In this document: positions 1 through 9,229 of the stretch, piece by piece | How positions within the stretch are numbered: position 1 is the first letter of the stretch | How the letters are laid out: the number at the start of each line of letters is the position of its first letter | Assembly (NCBI GenBank): GCA_031272715.1 | Contig: JAISTH010000029.1 | Location: 31,886 to 95,885, forward strand | Direction of reading: 5' to 3' | Length of the DNA stretch: 64,000 nt | Source of the DNA: Desulfovibrio sp. | Lineage (GTDB): Bacteria; Desulfobacterota; Desulfovibrionia; Desulfovibrionales; Desulfovibrionaceae | The notes under the pieces: generated by a model | The model's database searches: none | What the model was told of the DNA's origin: nothing | The model's input: only the letters and a program-made list of their open reading frames with translations | Translations under genes and position numbers: made by a program

Positions 1-703
1 AAAAGATTTCAATCTCCTTTTCCGTATAACCAAACATTTCTGCAAAATTATTTTCCATAGTTAAATCAGTTAAGTTATTTAACCCTAAAAATCCTCCAGC
101 ATTGCTAAGCATGCTTATCCCAGTGACGTACACAAAATCAATAAATTTTTCACAAGCTTTGATCTGCCGATAGAAAAACTGTAACTGGCGATGGATTTCG
201 TCATGCAAAGGTTTGTTGTCAAAAGTATCCAAAAGCGGTGTATCGTATTCATCGATAAGTAGAACGATTTTTTTGCCGTGCGCTTCCGAGATATCTTGGA
301 TAATCTGAGCAAGATTTAAAGCAGGTATTTTGCCGTCTAATGCAATGTTAAAAATATGGGCAATATCAAGAAGACCAAAATGTAAAGTCTCTTCAAATGC
401 CTTGATATCTATTGGCACTGTCTTTGACATGTCAATGCTTAGGACAGGGCGTGGTGAAAAAATAGGCTCGTCAAGACGATTCTCTATCTGGAGTCCATGG
501 AATAGTGATCTACATTCTGCATTGAACAGCGACTCCAGCGTCGAGACCATGAGAGATTTTCCAAATCTCCTCGGCCGCGCAATGAATACACGCTGATAAT
601 TTGACAACATGTTTGCGATGAACTGTGTCTTATCAACATAAATGCAGTTCTTTTCACGTATTTCCTTAAAATCATAGGTGCCATTGATTAATTGAAATTC
701 CAT
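1..703 (-). CDS. AAA-ATPase-like protein (PF09820-type, usually with C-terminal PD-(D/E)XK), truncated by window start
   Basis: Own minus-strand translation from ATG at 703 (GGAGG upstream): MEFQLINGTYDFKEIREKNCIYVDKTQFIANMLSNYQRVFIARPRRFGKS...VLLIDEYDTPL; open to window edge, so absent from ORF track. Confidence 0.85.
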   Translation of the reverse strand, partial: MEFQLINGTYDFKEIREKNCIYVDKTQFIANMLSNYQRVFIARPRRFGKSLMVSTLESLFNAECRSLFHGLQIENRLDEPIFSPRPVLSIDMSKTVPIDIKAFEETLHFGLLDIAHIFNIALDGKIPALNLAQIIQDISEAHGKKIVLLIDEYDTPLLDTFDNKPLHDEIHRQLQFFYRQIKACEKFIDFVYVTGISMLSNAGGFLGLNNLTDLTMENNFAEMFGYTEKEIEIF

Positions 704-867
704 ATTCGGACCCTCCTATAGAAATTTTATGAGGTTATTGGTAGTGTGTACCTTTGCGTACATACTTGGCTGATCGTTAATATATACAATATCATTTAGT
801 GTTTTTCAATATATTTTTGCCAGTTATATCTTACATTAGTGAGCTTATCTGTAAGCCTTTTATTGAT

Positions 868-1230
868 TTATTCGCCAGCAAATCCACTAGCGTTTCTAAT
901 AAAAAAAATAGCATAACAATGGAACTCTAGTATCTCATAAATGTGTACTCGCATCGTAGAGATAACTGACAATAATGTTGTAATTGTCTTCATTCCCTCT
1001 GCAAATCTGTTTGCATAGATTAGATTGAAGCGGACGCAGGCAGACTTTCCTAGGAGCGGCTCGCCGGTGACATAGCTTCCATGCAGCAGAACTTCTGAGA
1101 CATTCTCATGGCGACATGCGACATCCAAGTCGTGTCGCAGGACTGTAAGCAGCCAGGCTGGGAAGTCCTCAAACTTCCTATGGTGGTTGCTCTTTCTTAT
1201 TCCGTCATGCCCCTTCTCCCAACCTGCCAT
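868..1230 (-). CDS. hypothetical protein, possibly a remnant
   Basis: 120-aa ORF in a moderately AT-rich stretch; no recognised motif. Confidence 0.2.
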   Translation of the reverse strand: MAGWEKGHDGIRKSNHHRKFEDFPAWLLTVLRHDLDVACRHENVSEVLLHGSYVTGEPLLGKSACVRFNLIYANRFAEGMKTITTLLSVISTMRVHIYEILEFHCYAIFFIRNASGFAGE

Positions 1231-1662
1231 GTCTTCATGTGATCAGCAGTCCATTGTCTCTGCCGCCGTTCATAACCCTGGATGCGTTTCGTTGTCCATG
1301 ATGCCGACCTGTCCATGGGCGTCCCGTCGATCGTGAGAGGCCATGGGGCGCCGCAGTCGGGGCCGTCAACCATCCTCCCGCCTCCGGGCTCGCCAGCCCC
1401 GCTCTGGCCGCGGCACGGACATGGCCCCGTCCGCAGCCGGACTCCAACGGCCGGATGTCGGCCTTGACGGCAAGGATGCGCCCCGTTCGCCGTTCCCGGG
1501 AGCGTCGCCTTGGCAGAAGGAGCCCCATCCCCATGAGGTCTGCGGCCTGCCGGCCCGCGGCACCCCTTCCCCCTCCCGGGAATCCGCCAGCATCCCCACA
1601 ACGGGCCGGAGTCCCCACGGACCGCCCCGACTCCGCCAATCCTTCGCCCCTCGACGTCCTCC

Positions 1663-1691
1663 TTGACTTCACGTCCCGGGCGGAGCATACT
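1663..1691 (+). promoter_or_regulatory. sigma70-like promoter for rpsF operon
   Basis: TTGACT - 17 nt - CATACT, about 60 nt upstream of rpsF ATG. Confidence 0.55.
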
Positions 1692-1749
1692 GCATGGTTC
1701 CTTGCTCGTCCCCGGATGGGGCGGGCTGCCAATCCACAAGGAGACCCAC

Positions 1750-2058
1750 ATGCGGAAATTCGAGACCCTGCTCCTCCTGTCGCCGGAGCTCTCCGCCGAG
1801 ACCAGGGAGGCCCTGCTGACCTCCCTGACGGCGGTGATCCAGCGCGAGGGGGGCGAAATCATCCAAACCGACCACTGGGGCATGCGCGACCTCGCCTACC
1901 CCGTGCGCAAGGTCATGCGCGGCTACTACGTCCGCCTGGAGTACCAGGCCCCGCCCCCGCTCGTCGCCGAACTCGAGCGCAACATCCGGATCGCCGATGG
2001 CATCTTCAAGTTCGTGACCGTCAAACTGGCCGACGAGGTGGCCGAGGAGGTTGCCTAG
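1750..2058 (+). CDS. rpsF: 30S ribosomal protein S6
   Basis: MRKFETLLLLSPELSAE...; AAGGAG before ATG 1750; followed by S18, L9, DnaB. Confidence 0.95.
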   Translation: MRKFETLLLLSPELSAETREALLTSLTAVIQREGGEIIQTDHWGMRDLAYPVRKVMRGYYVRLEYQAPPPLVAELERNIRIADGIFKFVTVKLADEVAEEVA

Positions 2059-2322
2059 ATGGCCTTCAAGAAGAAGTTCGCCCCCAGGCGCAAGTTCTGC
2101 CGCTTCTGCGCGGACAAGAACATACCCCTGAACTACAAGCACCCCGACATCCTCCGGGACTTCATCACCGAACGGGGACAGATCATCGCCCGCAGGATAA
2201 CGGGCGTCTGCGCCCATCACCAGCGCCTTCTGACCACCGAGATCAAGCGTGCCCGCCAGATGGCCCTGCTCATCTACACGGCCACCCACGACTCGGGGGT
2301 CAAGAAGAAGAGCATGATCTAG
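2059..2322 (+). CDS. rpsR: 30S ribosomal protein S18
   Basis: [44 protein letters not shown]. Confidence 0.97.
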   Translation: MAFKKKFAPRRKFCRFCADKNIPLNYKHPDILRDFITERGQIIARRITGVCAHHQRLLTTEIKRARQMALLIYTATHDSGVKKKSMI

Positions 2323-2331
2323 GGGGGCGCC

Positions 2332-2886
2332 ATGAAAATCATACTATGCGCCGACGTGGAGAACCTCGGCAAGCTCGGGGATGTCGTCACCGTCAGGGCC
2401 GGCTACGGACGCAACTACCTCCTCCCCCAGGGACTGGCCATGGTGGCCAGCGCCGGCAACCTCAAGCTCTTCGAGCTGGAGCGCAAGAAGCTCGTCGCGC
2501 GGATGGACCAGATCCGGTCCGAGGCCGCGGACACGAAGACGCGCCTCGAGGCTCTGGAAGTGATCATCCCCATGCATGTGGGGGAGAACGAGAAGCTCTA
2601 CGGGTCGGTGACCTCCACCATCATCGGGGACGCCCTCGCGGCCCTGGGGGTGGAGGTGGATCGCCGCCGCATCCTCATGGACGCCCCGATACGCACCCTC
2701 GGGGAGCATCCGGTGCGCGTGCGACTGCACTCCGACGTCGTCGCCCTCGTCCCCGTCAAGGTCGTCTCCGACCACCAGCCCCAGCCGGAATCCGAAGAGG
2801 ACGCCCCGGCGTCCCCGCCGGAGTCCGAGGAAGGGTTCCTGGCCGCGCAGCCCCAGGAAGAGGAAGTCGCAATCTCCCAGGAGTAG
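2332..2886 (+). CDS. rplI: 50S ribosomal protein L9 with acidic C-terminal extension
   Basis: MKIILCADVENLGKLGDVVTVRAGYGRNYLLPQGLA. Confidence 0.95.
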   Translation: MKIILCADVENLGKLGDVVTVRAGYGRNYLLPQGLAMVASAGNLKLFELERKKLVARMDQIRSEAADTKTRLEALEVIIPMHVGENEKLYGSVTSTIIGDALAALGVEVDRRRILMDAPIRTLGEHPVRVRLHSDVVALVPVKVVSDHQPQPESEEDAPASPPESEEGFLAAQPQEEEVAISQE

Positions 2887-2892
2887 CGCACC

Positions 2893-4398
2893 ATGTCGCT
2901 CATCGACGAGGACATCGACCAAGAGCGGGCCTTCGCTCCCGACCTTGACCCTGGCTTTTCCCCCGCCCCCGGCGTCCCCGCCGGGGGCGGGCCCCTGACG
3001 GCGAGATTCCGCAGGGGGCGCAGCCAGGAAGTCGAACTGGTCGGGCGCGTCCCGCCCCACAACGCGGATGCGGAGCAGGCGGTCCTGTCCGGCATCTTCA
3101 TCCGTCCCGACGTCCTCGACGACGTCATGAACCTCCTGAAGGAGGAGGACTTCTACCTGGAGGGCCACAGGCACATCTTCAGGTGCTGCAGGTACCTCTA
3201 CGAGCGACGCAAGCCCATAGACATCGTGACCGTCGCCGAGCGCCTCCAGGCCCTGTCCCTCACGGACAAGGCGGGAGGGACGGCGTATCTGGTCGAGTTG
3301 ACCAACAACGTGATCATCGCCGCGAATGCGGAGCACTACGCCACCATCGTCCGGGAGAAGGCGATGCAGCGCAGGCTCATCGACGCCTGCGTCAAGATCA
3401 TCGGGAAGGCCCACACGTGGACGCAGGACGTCCCGACGCTTCTCGAGGAGTCCGAGCAGTCGGTCTTCGAGATAGCCCAGAACATCACGTCCAACGAGCC
3501 AGTGCATGTCGGGACCCTGCTTAACGGGGCCATGGACACGATGACGCAGCTTGCGGCGTCCAAGGACGTCGTCACGGGGGTGACCACGGGCTTCCAGCAG
3601 CTGGACAGGCTGACGGCCGGGCTGCAGAAGACCGACCTGATCATCATCGCGGCGCGGCCCAGCATGGGCAAGACGGCCTTCGGCCTGAACATCGCCCTGC
3701 ACGCCGCCGTGCGCAAGCAGGTGCCAACGGCCGTCTTCTCTCTGGAGATGAGCCGTCAGCAGCTCCTCACCCGCATGTTCGCCGCCCTGGGCAAGGTGGA
3801 GATGGGGCGTCTGCGCTGTCCCGGCATGCTCAACCAGGATGACTGGGACAGCATCCAGACCGTCGCCGACGATCTGTCCAACGCCCCTCTCTTCATCGAC
3901 GACACCCCCGCGCTCTCGACGCTGGAGTTGCGGGCCCGGGCGCGGCGCCTCAAGTCCAGGGAGAACCTGGGCCTCGTGATGGTGGACTATCTCCAGCTCA
4001 TGCGCGCCAGCAGGCGGACGGACTCCCGGGAACTGGAGATCTCGGAGATATCCCGATCCCTCAAGGCCTTGGCCAAGGAACTGGACATCCCCGTCGTCGC
4101 CTTGGCCCAGCTCAACCGCAAGCTCGAGGATCGGCAGGACAAGCGGCCCATCCTCTCGGATCTGCGGGAGTCCGGGGCCATCGAGCAGGACGCCGACGTG
4201 ATCATGTTCATCTACCGGGAGGACGTCTACACCCACGCCAAGCCGGCCGATCGGCCTCCCGTCGGGCAGGCGGAGATCATCATCGGCAAACAGCGCAACG
4301 GCCAGGTGGGCGCCGCGGAACTGCACTACCACAGCAGGTACACGTCCTTCGAGAGCGTCGAGTACGCGGCCAGGCCATCCGAAGACGAGGCCGCGTGA
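2893..4398 (+). CDS. dnaB: replicative DNA helicase DnaB
   Basis: PPHNADAEQAVLSG, ARPSMGKTAFGLNIA, VMVDYLQLM, LAQLNRKLEDR. Confidence 0.96.
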   Translation: MSLIDEDIDQERAFAPDLDPGFSPAPGVPAGGGPLTARFRRGRSQEVELVGRVPPHNADAEQAVLSGIFIRPDVLDDVMNLLKEEDFYLEGHRHIFRCCRYLYERRKPIDIVTVAERLQALSLTDKAGGTAYLVELTNNVIIAANAEHYATIVREKAMQRRLIDACVKIIGKAHTWTQDVPTLLEESEQSVFEIAQNITSNEPVHVGTLLNGAMDTMTQLAASKDVVTGVTTGFQQLDRLTAGLQKTDLIIIAARPSMGKTAFGLNIALHAAVRKQVPTAVFSLEMSRQQLLTRMFAALGKVEMGRLRCPGMLNQDDWDSIQTVADDLSNAPLFIDDTPALSTLELRARARRLKSRENLGLVMVDYLQLMRASRRTDSRELEISEISRSLKALAKELDIPVVALAQLNRKLEDRQDKRPILSDLRESGAIEQDADVIMFIYREDVYTHAKPADRPPVGQAEIIIGKQRNGQVGAAELHYHSRYTSFESVEYAARPSEDEAA

Positions 4399-4439
4399 CG
4401 GCGGGGGCCGGAGATGTTTGCGGACGGCCATGCCGGCCG

Positions 4440-4568
4440 TTCCTCGAGACGGCCAAGAAGCCGGACAACGGTTCCGGCCCGGTGCGGGACGTGGCGGACT
4501 TCTTCCTCGTCAACGCCTACCCGAAATCCCTGATAACGCCGCCGAAGCTCCGGAAACCGAGCCCGTAG
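4440..4568 (+). pseudogene. possible Panacea (DUF4065/SocA-like) antitoxin N-terminal remnant
   Basis: Frame reads FLETAKKPDNGSGPVRDVADFFLVNAYPKSLITPPKLRKPSP*, resembling the VAxxFL...ITPLKLQKL start of DUF4065; no good start, early stop. Confidence 0.35.
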
Positions 4569-4992
4569 AACGGCTCTTCCCTCTCGGGATGGTCCGGACG
4601 CGCCATGGCGGCCACTCCGGCGACCTTCTTGCGGAGGATTCCAACAAGGACTTCTCTGGGATCCGGTCCAAGGGGGCGTCCCGCAAGGCGATTCCGGATG
4701 CGGAGATCAAGGCGAGGTTCGAGAGGCACCCGGTCGTCGTGTCCGTCGACGGGCAGATGGCGGCGCCTTGGGCAGAGCCTTGTGGCGGCAGGGATGGCGG
4801 CGACATGCCCTGATTAAGGGGAGGGTCGTTTTTTGCGGGATCGCCCCAAGGCCTGGGGGAGAATCGTGCGCATTTTCGGCAAACTTCCCGCAGCCGCGCC
4901 CATGGCCGTCCGGAGCCGATTCGGGGTCGGTTTTCCAAAAACCCGCACCTGCTGTTGACATTGTTCCGCAAACGTGCTTACGTAAGCGGAGG

Positions 4993-5047
4993 CCGCACGC
5001 CCGACAATACGTTTTGTCGGGGAACCGTGCGGGAGCATGTTTTTTTT
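4993..5047 (+). promoter_or_regulatory. leader hairpin with U8 tract (terminator/attenuator-like) before RRM gene
   Basis: CCGCACG-CCCGACA...TGTCGGG-GAAC-CGTGCGG two-step stem, then T8 at 5040-5047, 17 nt before ATG. Confidence 0.65.
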
Positions 5048-5063
5048 GAGAGGGTTATTATTC

Positions 5064-5330
5064 ATGTCCAAGTCCATTTATGTCGGGAATCTCCCCTGGT
5101 CCGCGACCGAGGAGGAAGTGCAGAACCTGTTCGCCGAACACGGCAACGTCATCTCCGTCAAGCTCGTGAGCGACCGGGACACCGGCCGTGCCAGAGGGTT
5201 CGGGTTCGTCGAGATGGAAGACGCTGAGGCCGACAGCGCCATCGAGGCACTCGACAACTTCTCTTTCGGTGGGCGCGCCTTGCGCGTGAACGAGGCCAAG
5301 CCTCGGGCACCGCGGCCGTCCCGCTACTAA
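5064..5330 (+). CDS. RRM-domain RNA-binding protein
   Basis: MSKSIYVGNLPWSATEEEVQNLF...GRARGFGFVEM: RNP2 and RNP1 motifs. Confidence 0.95.
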   Translation: MSKSIYVGNLPWSATEEEVQNLFAEHGNVISVKLVSDRDTGRARGFGFVEMEDAEADSAIEALDNFSFGGRALRVNEAKPRAPRPSRY

Positions 5331-5341
5331 TCCCGACAAAA

Positions 5342-5366
5342 GGCGCCCCCGGGCGCCTTTTTTTTT
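5342..5366 (+). terminator. Rho-independent terminator
   Basis: GGCGCCC-CC-GGGCGCC followed by T9. Confidence 0.9.
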
Positions 5367-5478
5367 GCCCCCCGGGCACCGGGGGGCGACGAGGACGACA
5401 GTACACACGAATGCACACGCCATCAGGGCCGCCACGGCCACGCCTGATCCCCGGGCACCGCTGCGAATCCCGACAAAA

Positions 5479-5504
5479 GGCGCCCCAAGGGGCGCCCTTT
5501 TTTT
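5479..5504 (+). terminator. second Rho-independent terminator (tandem copy)
   Basis: GGCGCCCC-AA-GGGGCGCC followed by C and T7. Confidence 0.85.
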
Positions 5505-5617
5505 GCCTGCCACGGATGCACCGGGGAGTGCCGAGGGACGACAGTACACACAAATGCACACGCCCTCGGAGGCCCCATGCGTCACGCCGGATGCCTCCGG
5601 GGCCGACGGGGCATCCG

Positions 5618-6604
5618 TCAGGACGATGCGCCACCTTTTTTCTGATGCCACTTCCAGGCCGTGCCGACGATCGTCTCGAGATCCGCCAACCGCGGCTTCC
5701 AGCCAAGTTCGTCGACGATCCTGCGGGAACTGCCCACCAGCATGGGAGGATCCCCGGGACGGCGCCCCTCGTGGCGCACCGCGATGGTGCGGCCGGTGAC
5801 GCGGCGTGCGCAGTCGATCACCTCCTTCACCGAGTGTCCCTGCCCGTTGCCGAGATTGAAGGCGCGGCTCCTTCCCCCGTCGAGAAGATGCTCGAGGGCC
5901 AGCAGATGGGCCGAGGCTAGGTCGTCCACGTGGATGTAGTCCCTGATGCAGGTGCCGTCCGGGGTGTCGTAGTCGGTGCCGAAGATCGCGACGTCCTTCC
6001 TGCGGCCCAGGGCGGCGTCCAGCACGAGGGGGATGAGGTGGGTCTCCGGATCGTGCTCCTCGCCGATGCGGGCCTCGGGATCGGCCCCCGCGGCGTTGAA
6101 GTAGCGCAGGCAGACGTTGCGCAGGCCGTAGGCGGCGTCGTAGTCGGCGAGGATGCGCTCCACCATGAGCTTGCTGCGCCCGTAGGGATTGATGGGATCC
6201 TGGGGATGGTTCTCCGGGATGGGGACTTCCGTCGGGACGCCGTAGGTGGCGCAGGTGGAGGAGAAGATGAAGACGCCGCAACCGGCGTCCCGCATGGCCT
6301 GCAGCAGGGTGAGGGTGGCGGCGACGTTGTTGCGGTAGTACTTGCCGGGGTCCGTCACCGACTCCCCGACATAGGCGTAGGCGGCGAAATGCATCACGGC
6401 GTCGGGCCGGTAGTGCTTGAAGACGCTCTCAAGCTGTCGCGCGTCCTCGAGGTCCCCCAGGACGAACTCCCCCCACTGGACGGCGTGCCTGTGGCCGTAG
6501 ACGAGATTGTCGTAGACCACGGTCCTGTAGCCCGCATCGCTTGCTACACGGTTCATGTGGCTTCCGATGTATCCGGCCCCGCCCGCGATCAGCAGCGTCT
6601 TCAC
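5618..6604 (-). CDS. galE: UDP-glucose 4-epimerase
   Basis: MKTLLIAGGAGYIGSHMNRVA...FSSTCATYG...NPYGRSK. Confidence 0.95.
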   Translation of the reverse strand: MKTLLIAGGAGYIGSHMNRVASDAGYRTVVYDNLVYGHRHAVQWGEFVLGDLEDARQLESVFKHYRPDAVMHFAAYAYVGESVTDPGKYYRNNVAATLTLLQAMRDAGCGVFIFSSTCATYGVPTEVPIPENHPQDPINPYGRSKLMVERILADYDAAYGLRNVCLRYFNAAGADPEARIGEEHDPETHLIPLVLDAALGRRKDVAIFGTDYDTPDGTCIRDYIHVDDLASAHLLALEHLLDGGRSRAFNLGNGQGHSVKEVIDCARRVTGRTIAVRHEGRRPGDPPMLVGSSRRIVDELGWKPRLADLETIVGTAWKWHQKKGGASS

Positions 6605-6709
6605 CGTTTCCTCCCTGTGCGCCCGCGGGCGCGATGGACGTGATGCCGCGGCGTGCGCGGCGCAGGTTCTTCGCGGGTGGTTCCCGCATTCGCCAAGGGG
6701 ATCGGGACG

Positions 6710-8764
6710 TCAGCGGCGCTTGAACAGCTTCGCAAGTTCCGTCCCGTCGTATCGCAGCACGCAGGGCCGGCCGTGGGGGCAGTACTCCCTGTCCGGCACC
6801 TCGAGCCACTGCGTGAGAAGTTCCATCACCTCGTCGGGGGTCAGCGGCTGGCCCGCCTTCACGGCGCCCTTGCAGGACATGGTGATGAAAAGCCCTTCGA
6901 TGTCGTCCTTGCATCCGGCCAGTATCTCCCGAAGGAACCGCTCCCCCTCCTCCCGGGTGAGCAGGGGCGGGAAGGCCGTGACCGAGATGCCGCCCTCCCG
7001 CGCCTCCATGGCGTAGCCGAGCCGGGACAGTTCCTCCCTCACCTCCCGGAAGCGTTCCAGTTCCGGTTCGTTGAGCGTCATCTCAAGGGGGTACAGCAGC
7101 GCATGCCCCGCGCCGGAGGAGCCCTCCTCGTGGCGCTTCGTGTACAGCACCCGTTCGTGGGCGGCGTGCTGGTCCACGAGCACGAGGGCTCCGGCGTCGT
7201 CCCGCAGAACGAGATAGGTGTCGGCGACCTGCCCCAGATAGTGGAAGGGTCCGATGCGCAAGGCGGCGGGCATCCCGGCCCCTTTTTTCTGTTGGGGCGA
7301 CGGTTGCCCGAAGGGCTCCGGTTCCTCGAAGGGGGGTGGGGAGCCTGACGGGGGAGGCGCAGGGACGGGGGGACGGGTTCCTGCGGGAGGAACGTCGTCC
7401 CAAGGGAGCGGGCCGCTGGGACGCATCCCGGCGGGAGGGACATCGTCCCGAGGGAGGGGGACATACGGAGGCGTCCCGGCGGGAGGGACGTCTTCCCAGG
7501 GGAGGGATGGTCCGGATTGCCGCGGGGGCGCGGGATATGGGGCGCCGGGAGAGGGCGGAACCTGACGGGGCGTGCAGGGTCCGCCTGGCGCGGACTGCTG
7601 CCCGTAAGGACCTGATGTTCCGGGCGGGACCGCGGACCTCGGCGTTGAGGCCGGGAATGCGGTCCTGGGTCCCCCGGGGGGGAACGGGATGCCCATGTCC
7701 TCCGTCTGGGCCGGATGGGGAAGGAACTCCCCGTCGTCACCCTCCACGAAGGAGGAGTCCATGCCCGACCAGGTCCGGGAGAGGACGTCCTGCAGGCCGT
7801 GGTGGACGGCGGAGAATATCCCCGACGAGTCCATGAAGCGCACCTCGGACTTCGCCGGATGGACGTTGACGTCCACCTCGTCGGGAGGGACGTCGACGAA
7901 GAGGACCACCTGGGGATACTGCCTGCTGATCAGGCGCCCTTGGTAGGCCTGCCGCACGGCCGCCAGCAGCTGCTTGTCCTGGACGCTGCGCCCGTTGACG
8001 TAGAGGAGGATCCTGTCGGGCCGGGGCTGGCTCGTGGAAGGGAGCCCCGCAAGACCGTGGGCGGTCGTGCCTTTCCGCGTGGCGCTGAAGGGGTGGAGGC
8101 CGTCGACGATGAGCTTCGGCCACACCACCATGAGGCGCTGCCGCAGATCCTGGTCCTGGAGGAACCGGAGCACTTCCCGATCCTCGGCATACAGCCCGAA
8201 TCCCGCGTTCCGTCTCGCCAGGGCGAGTCGCATGATCCAGTCCTGGCAGCGCTTGAACTCCGTTGCCGGGGCCTTGAGGAACTTGAGTCTGGCCGGCACG
8301 CTGGCGAAGAGGTCCCGCACCTCCACGACGGTCCCCTTGTGGAGCGCCGCGGGCTCGTTGCGCACCTCGCGTCCATGGTCCATTTCCACGCAATGGGCGG
8401 GCTGGTCGGGCATGGCCGATGTGAGAAGGAAGCGGGACACCGAGGCGATGCTGGGCAGCGCCTCGCCGCGGAAGCCGAAGGAGACGATCCTGTCGAGGTC
8501 CTCGATGGAGCCGATCTTGCTCGTTGCGTGCCGGGTCACGGCGAGGACGAGTTCGTCCGCGGGGATGCCGTGTCCGTCGTCCTGCACGCGGATCAGGGAC
8601 AGCCCTCCCCCGTCGAGGCGCACGTCCACGTTGGTCGCCCCGGCGTCCAAGCTGTTCTCCACCAGTTCCTTGACGATGCTGGCGGGCCGTTCCACCACCT
8701 CGCCGGCGGCGATCTGGTTGGAGAGTCCGGGGGGCAGGATACGTATGGGGGAGCGAGGGGTCAT
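6710..8764 (-). CDS. mutL: DNA mismatch repair protein MutL
   Basis: IRILPPGLSNQIAAGEVVERPASIVKELVENSLDAGA...SFGFRGEALPSIASVSRF; likely start ATG 8764. Confidence 0.96.
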   Translation of the reverse strand: MTPRSPIRILPPGLSNQIAAGEVVERPASIVKELVENSLDAGATNVDVRLDGGGLSLIRVQDDGHGIPADELVLAVTRHATSKIGSIEDLDRIVSFGFRGEALPSIASVSRFLLTSAMPDQPAHCVEMDHGREVRNEPAALHKGTVVEVRDLFASVPARLKFLKAPATEFKRCQDWIMRLALARRNAGFGLYAEDREVLRFLQDQDLRQRLMVVWPKLIVDGLHPFSATRKGTTAHGLAGLPSTSQPRPDRILLYVNGRSVQDKQLLAAVRQAYQGRLISRQYPQVVLFVDVPPDEVDVNVHPAKSEVRFMDSSGIFSAVHHGLQDVLSRTWSGMDSSFVEGDDGEFLPHPAQTEDMGIPFPPGGPRTAFPASTPRSAVPPGTSGPYGQQSAPGGPCTPRQVPPSPGAPYPAPPRQSGPSLPWEDVPPAGTPPYVPLPRDDVPPAGMRPSGPLPWDDVPPAGTRPPVPAPPPSGSPPPFEEPEPFGQPSPQQKKGAGMPAALRIGPFHYLGQVADTYLVLRDDAGALVLVDQHAAHERVLYTKRHEEGSSGAGHALLYPLEMTLNEPELERFREVREELSRLGYAMEAREGGISVTAFPPLLTREEGERFLREILAGCKDDIEGLFITMSCKGAVKAGQPLTPDEVMELLTQWLEVPDREYCPHGRPCVLRYDGTELAKLFKRR
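7375..7515 (-). repeat. in-frame repeats in MutL proline-rich linker
   Basis: About three copies of PLPWDDVPPAGTRP-like unit, spacing about 45-48 bp. Confidence 0.75.
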
Positions 8765-9229
8765 CGGCGAAGATCCGGTTGGCGTTGAGGGGCTTCCGGC
8801 CCGGGGAAAGGGGGCGGAAGCCTTTTCGTAGGCGCATGGTCGCAAGCGCAACGCAACAACCGTCACGCAGGGGGAAGCGGGCCATCCGCATCACCGCATC
8901 CGGGCGGCCAGGCCGCACCGGACGGAGAATCCCCAAGGATGGGGCCGATCCGTCACCGTGTCGGCATGGCCTTGCGCAAGGCCGGCCCGGAGGGTGTCAT
9001 CCCTCGTTCGTCCGCAGTTGGCGCCCCTTTTGGGGGAACGCAAGACCGCAAGGGCTTCTGTTGCGCCCTTCCGGGAAGCCCTTGCAGAACTGCGGGTCCC
9101 CATGGAAGGGGCATTCTGGTCCGGGAACGCCCCCTTGTCAAAGTCCTCCCGGGGCGCGAAGACGCCCGGGGCCAGGAACGTCCGGGCATGCGGCGCCGCG
9201 AAGGACGCCGCGTGCCCTGTGCCTACCCA

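Larger units (their letters stand above)
5329..5610 (+). repeat. tandem imperfect duplication of a terminator-containing module, period about 137 bp
   Basis: AATCCCGACAAAAGGCGCC at 5329 and 5466; each followed by ACAGTACACAC(G/A)AATGCACACGCC. Confidence 0.8.

Noticed and set aside
1197-1883. Overlapping GC-rich ORFs upstream of rpsF
   Set aside because: Conflicting ORFs in several frames without motifs; region holds the rpsF promoter
2344-4431. 695-aa minus-strand ORF
   Set aside because: Antisense shadow of rplI/dnaB in GC-rich DNA; low-complexity translation, no family motifs
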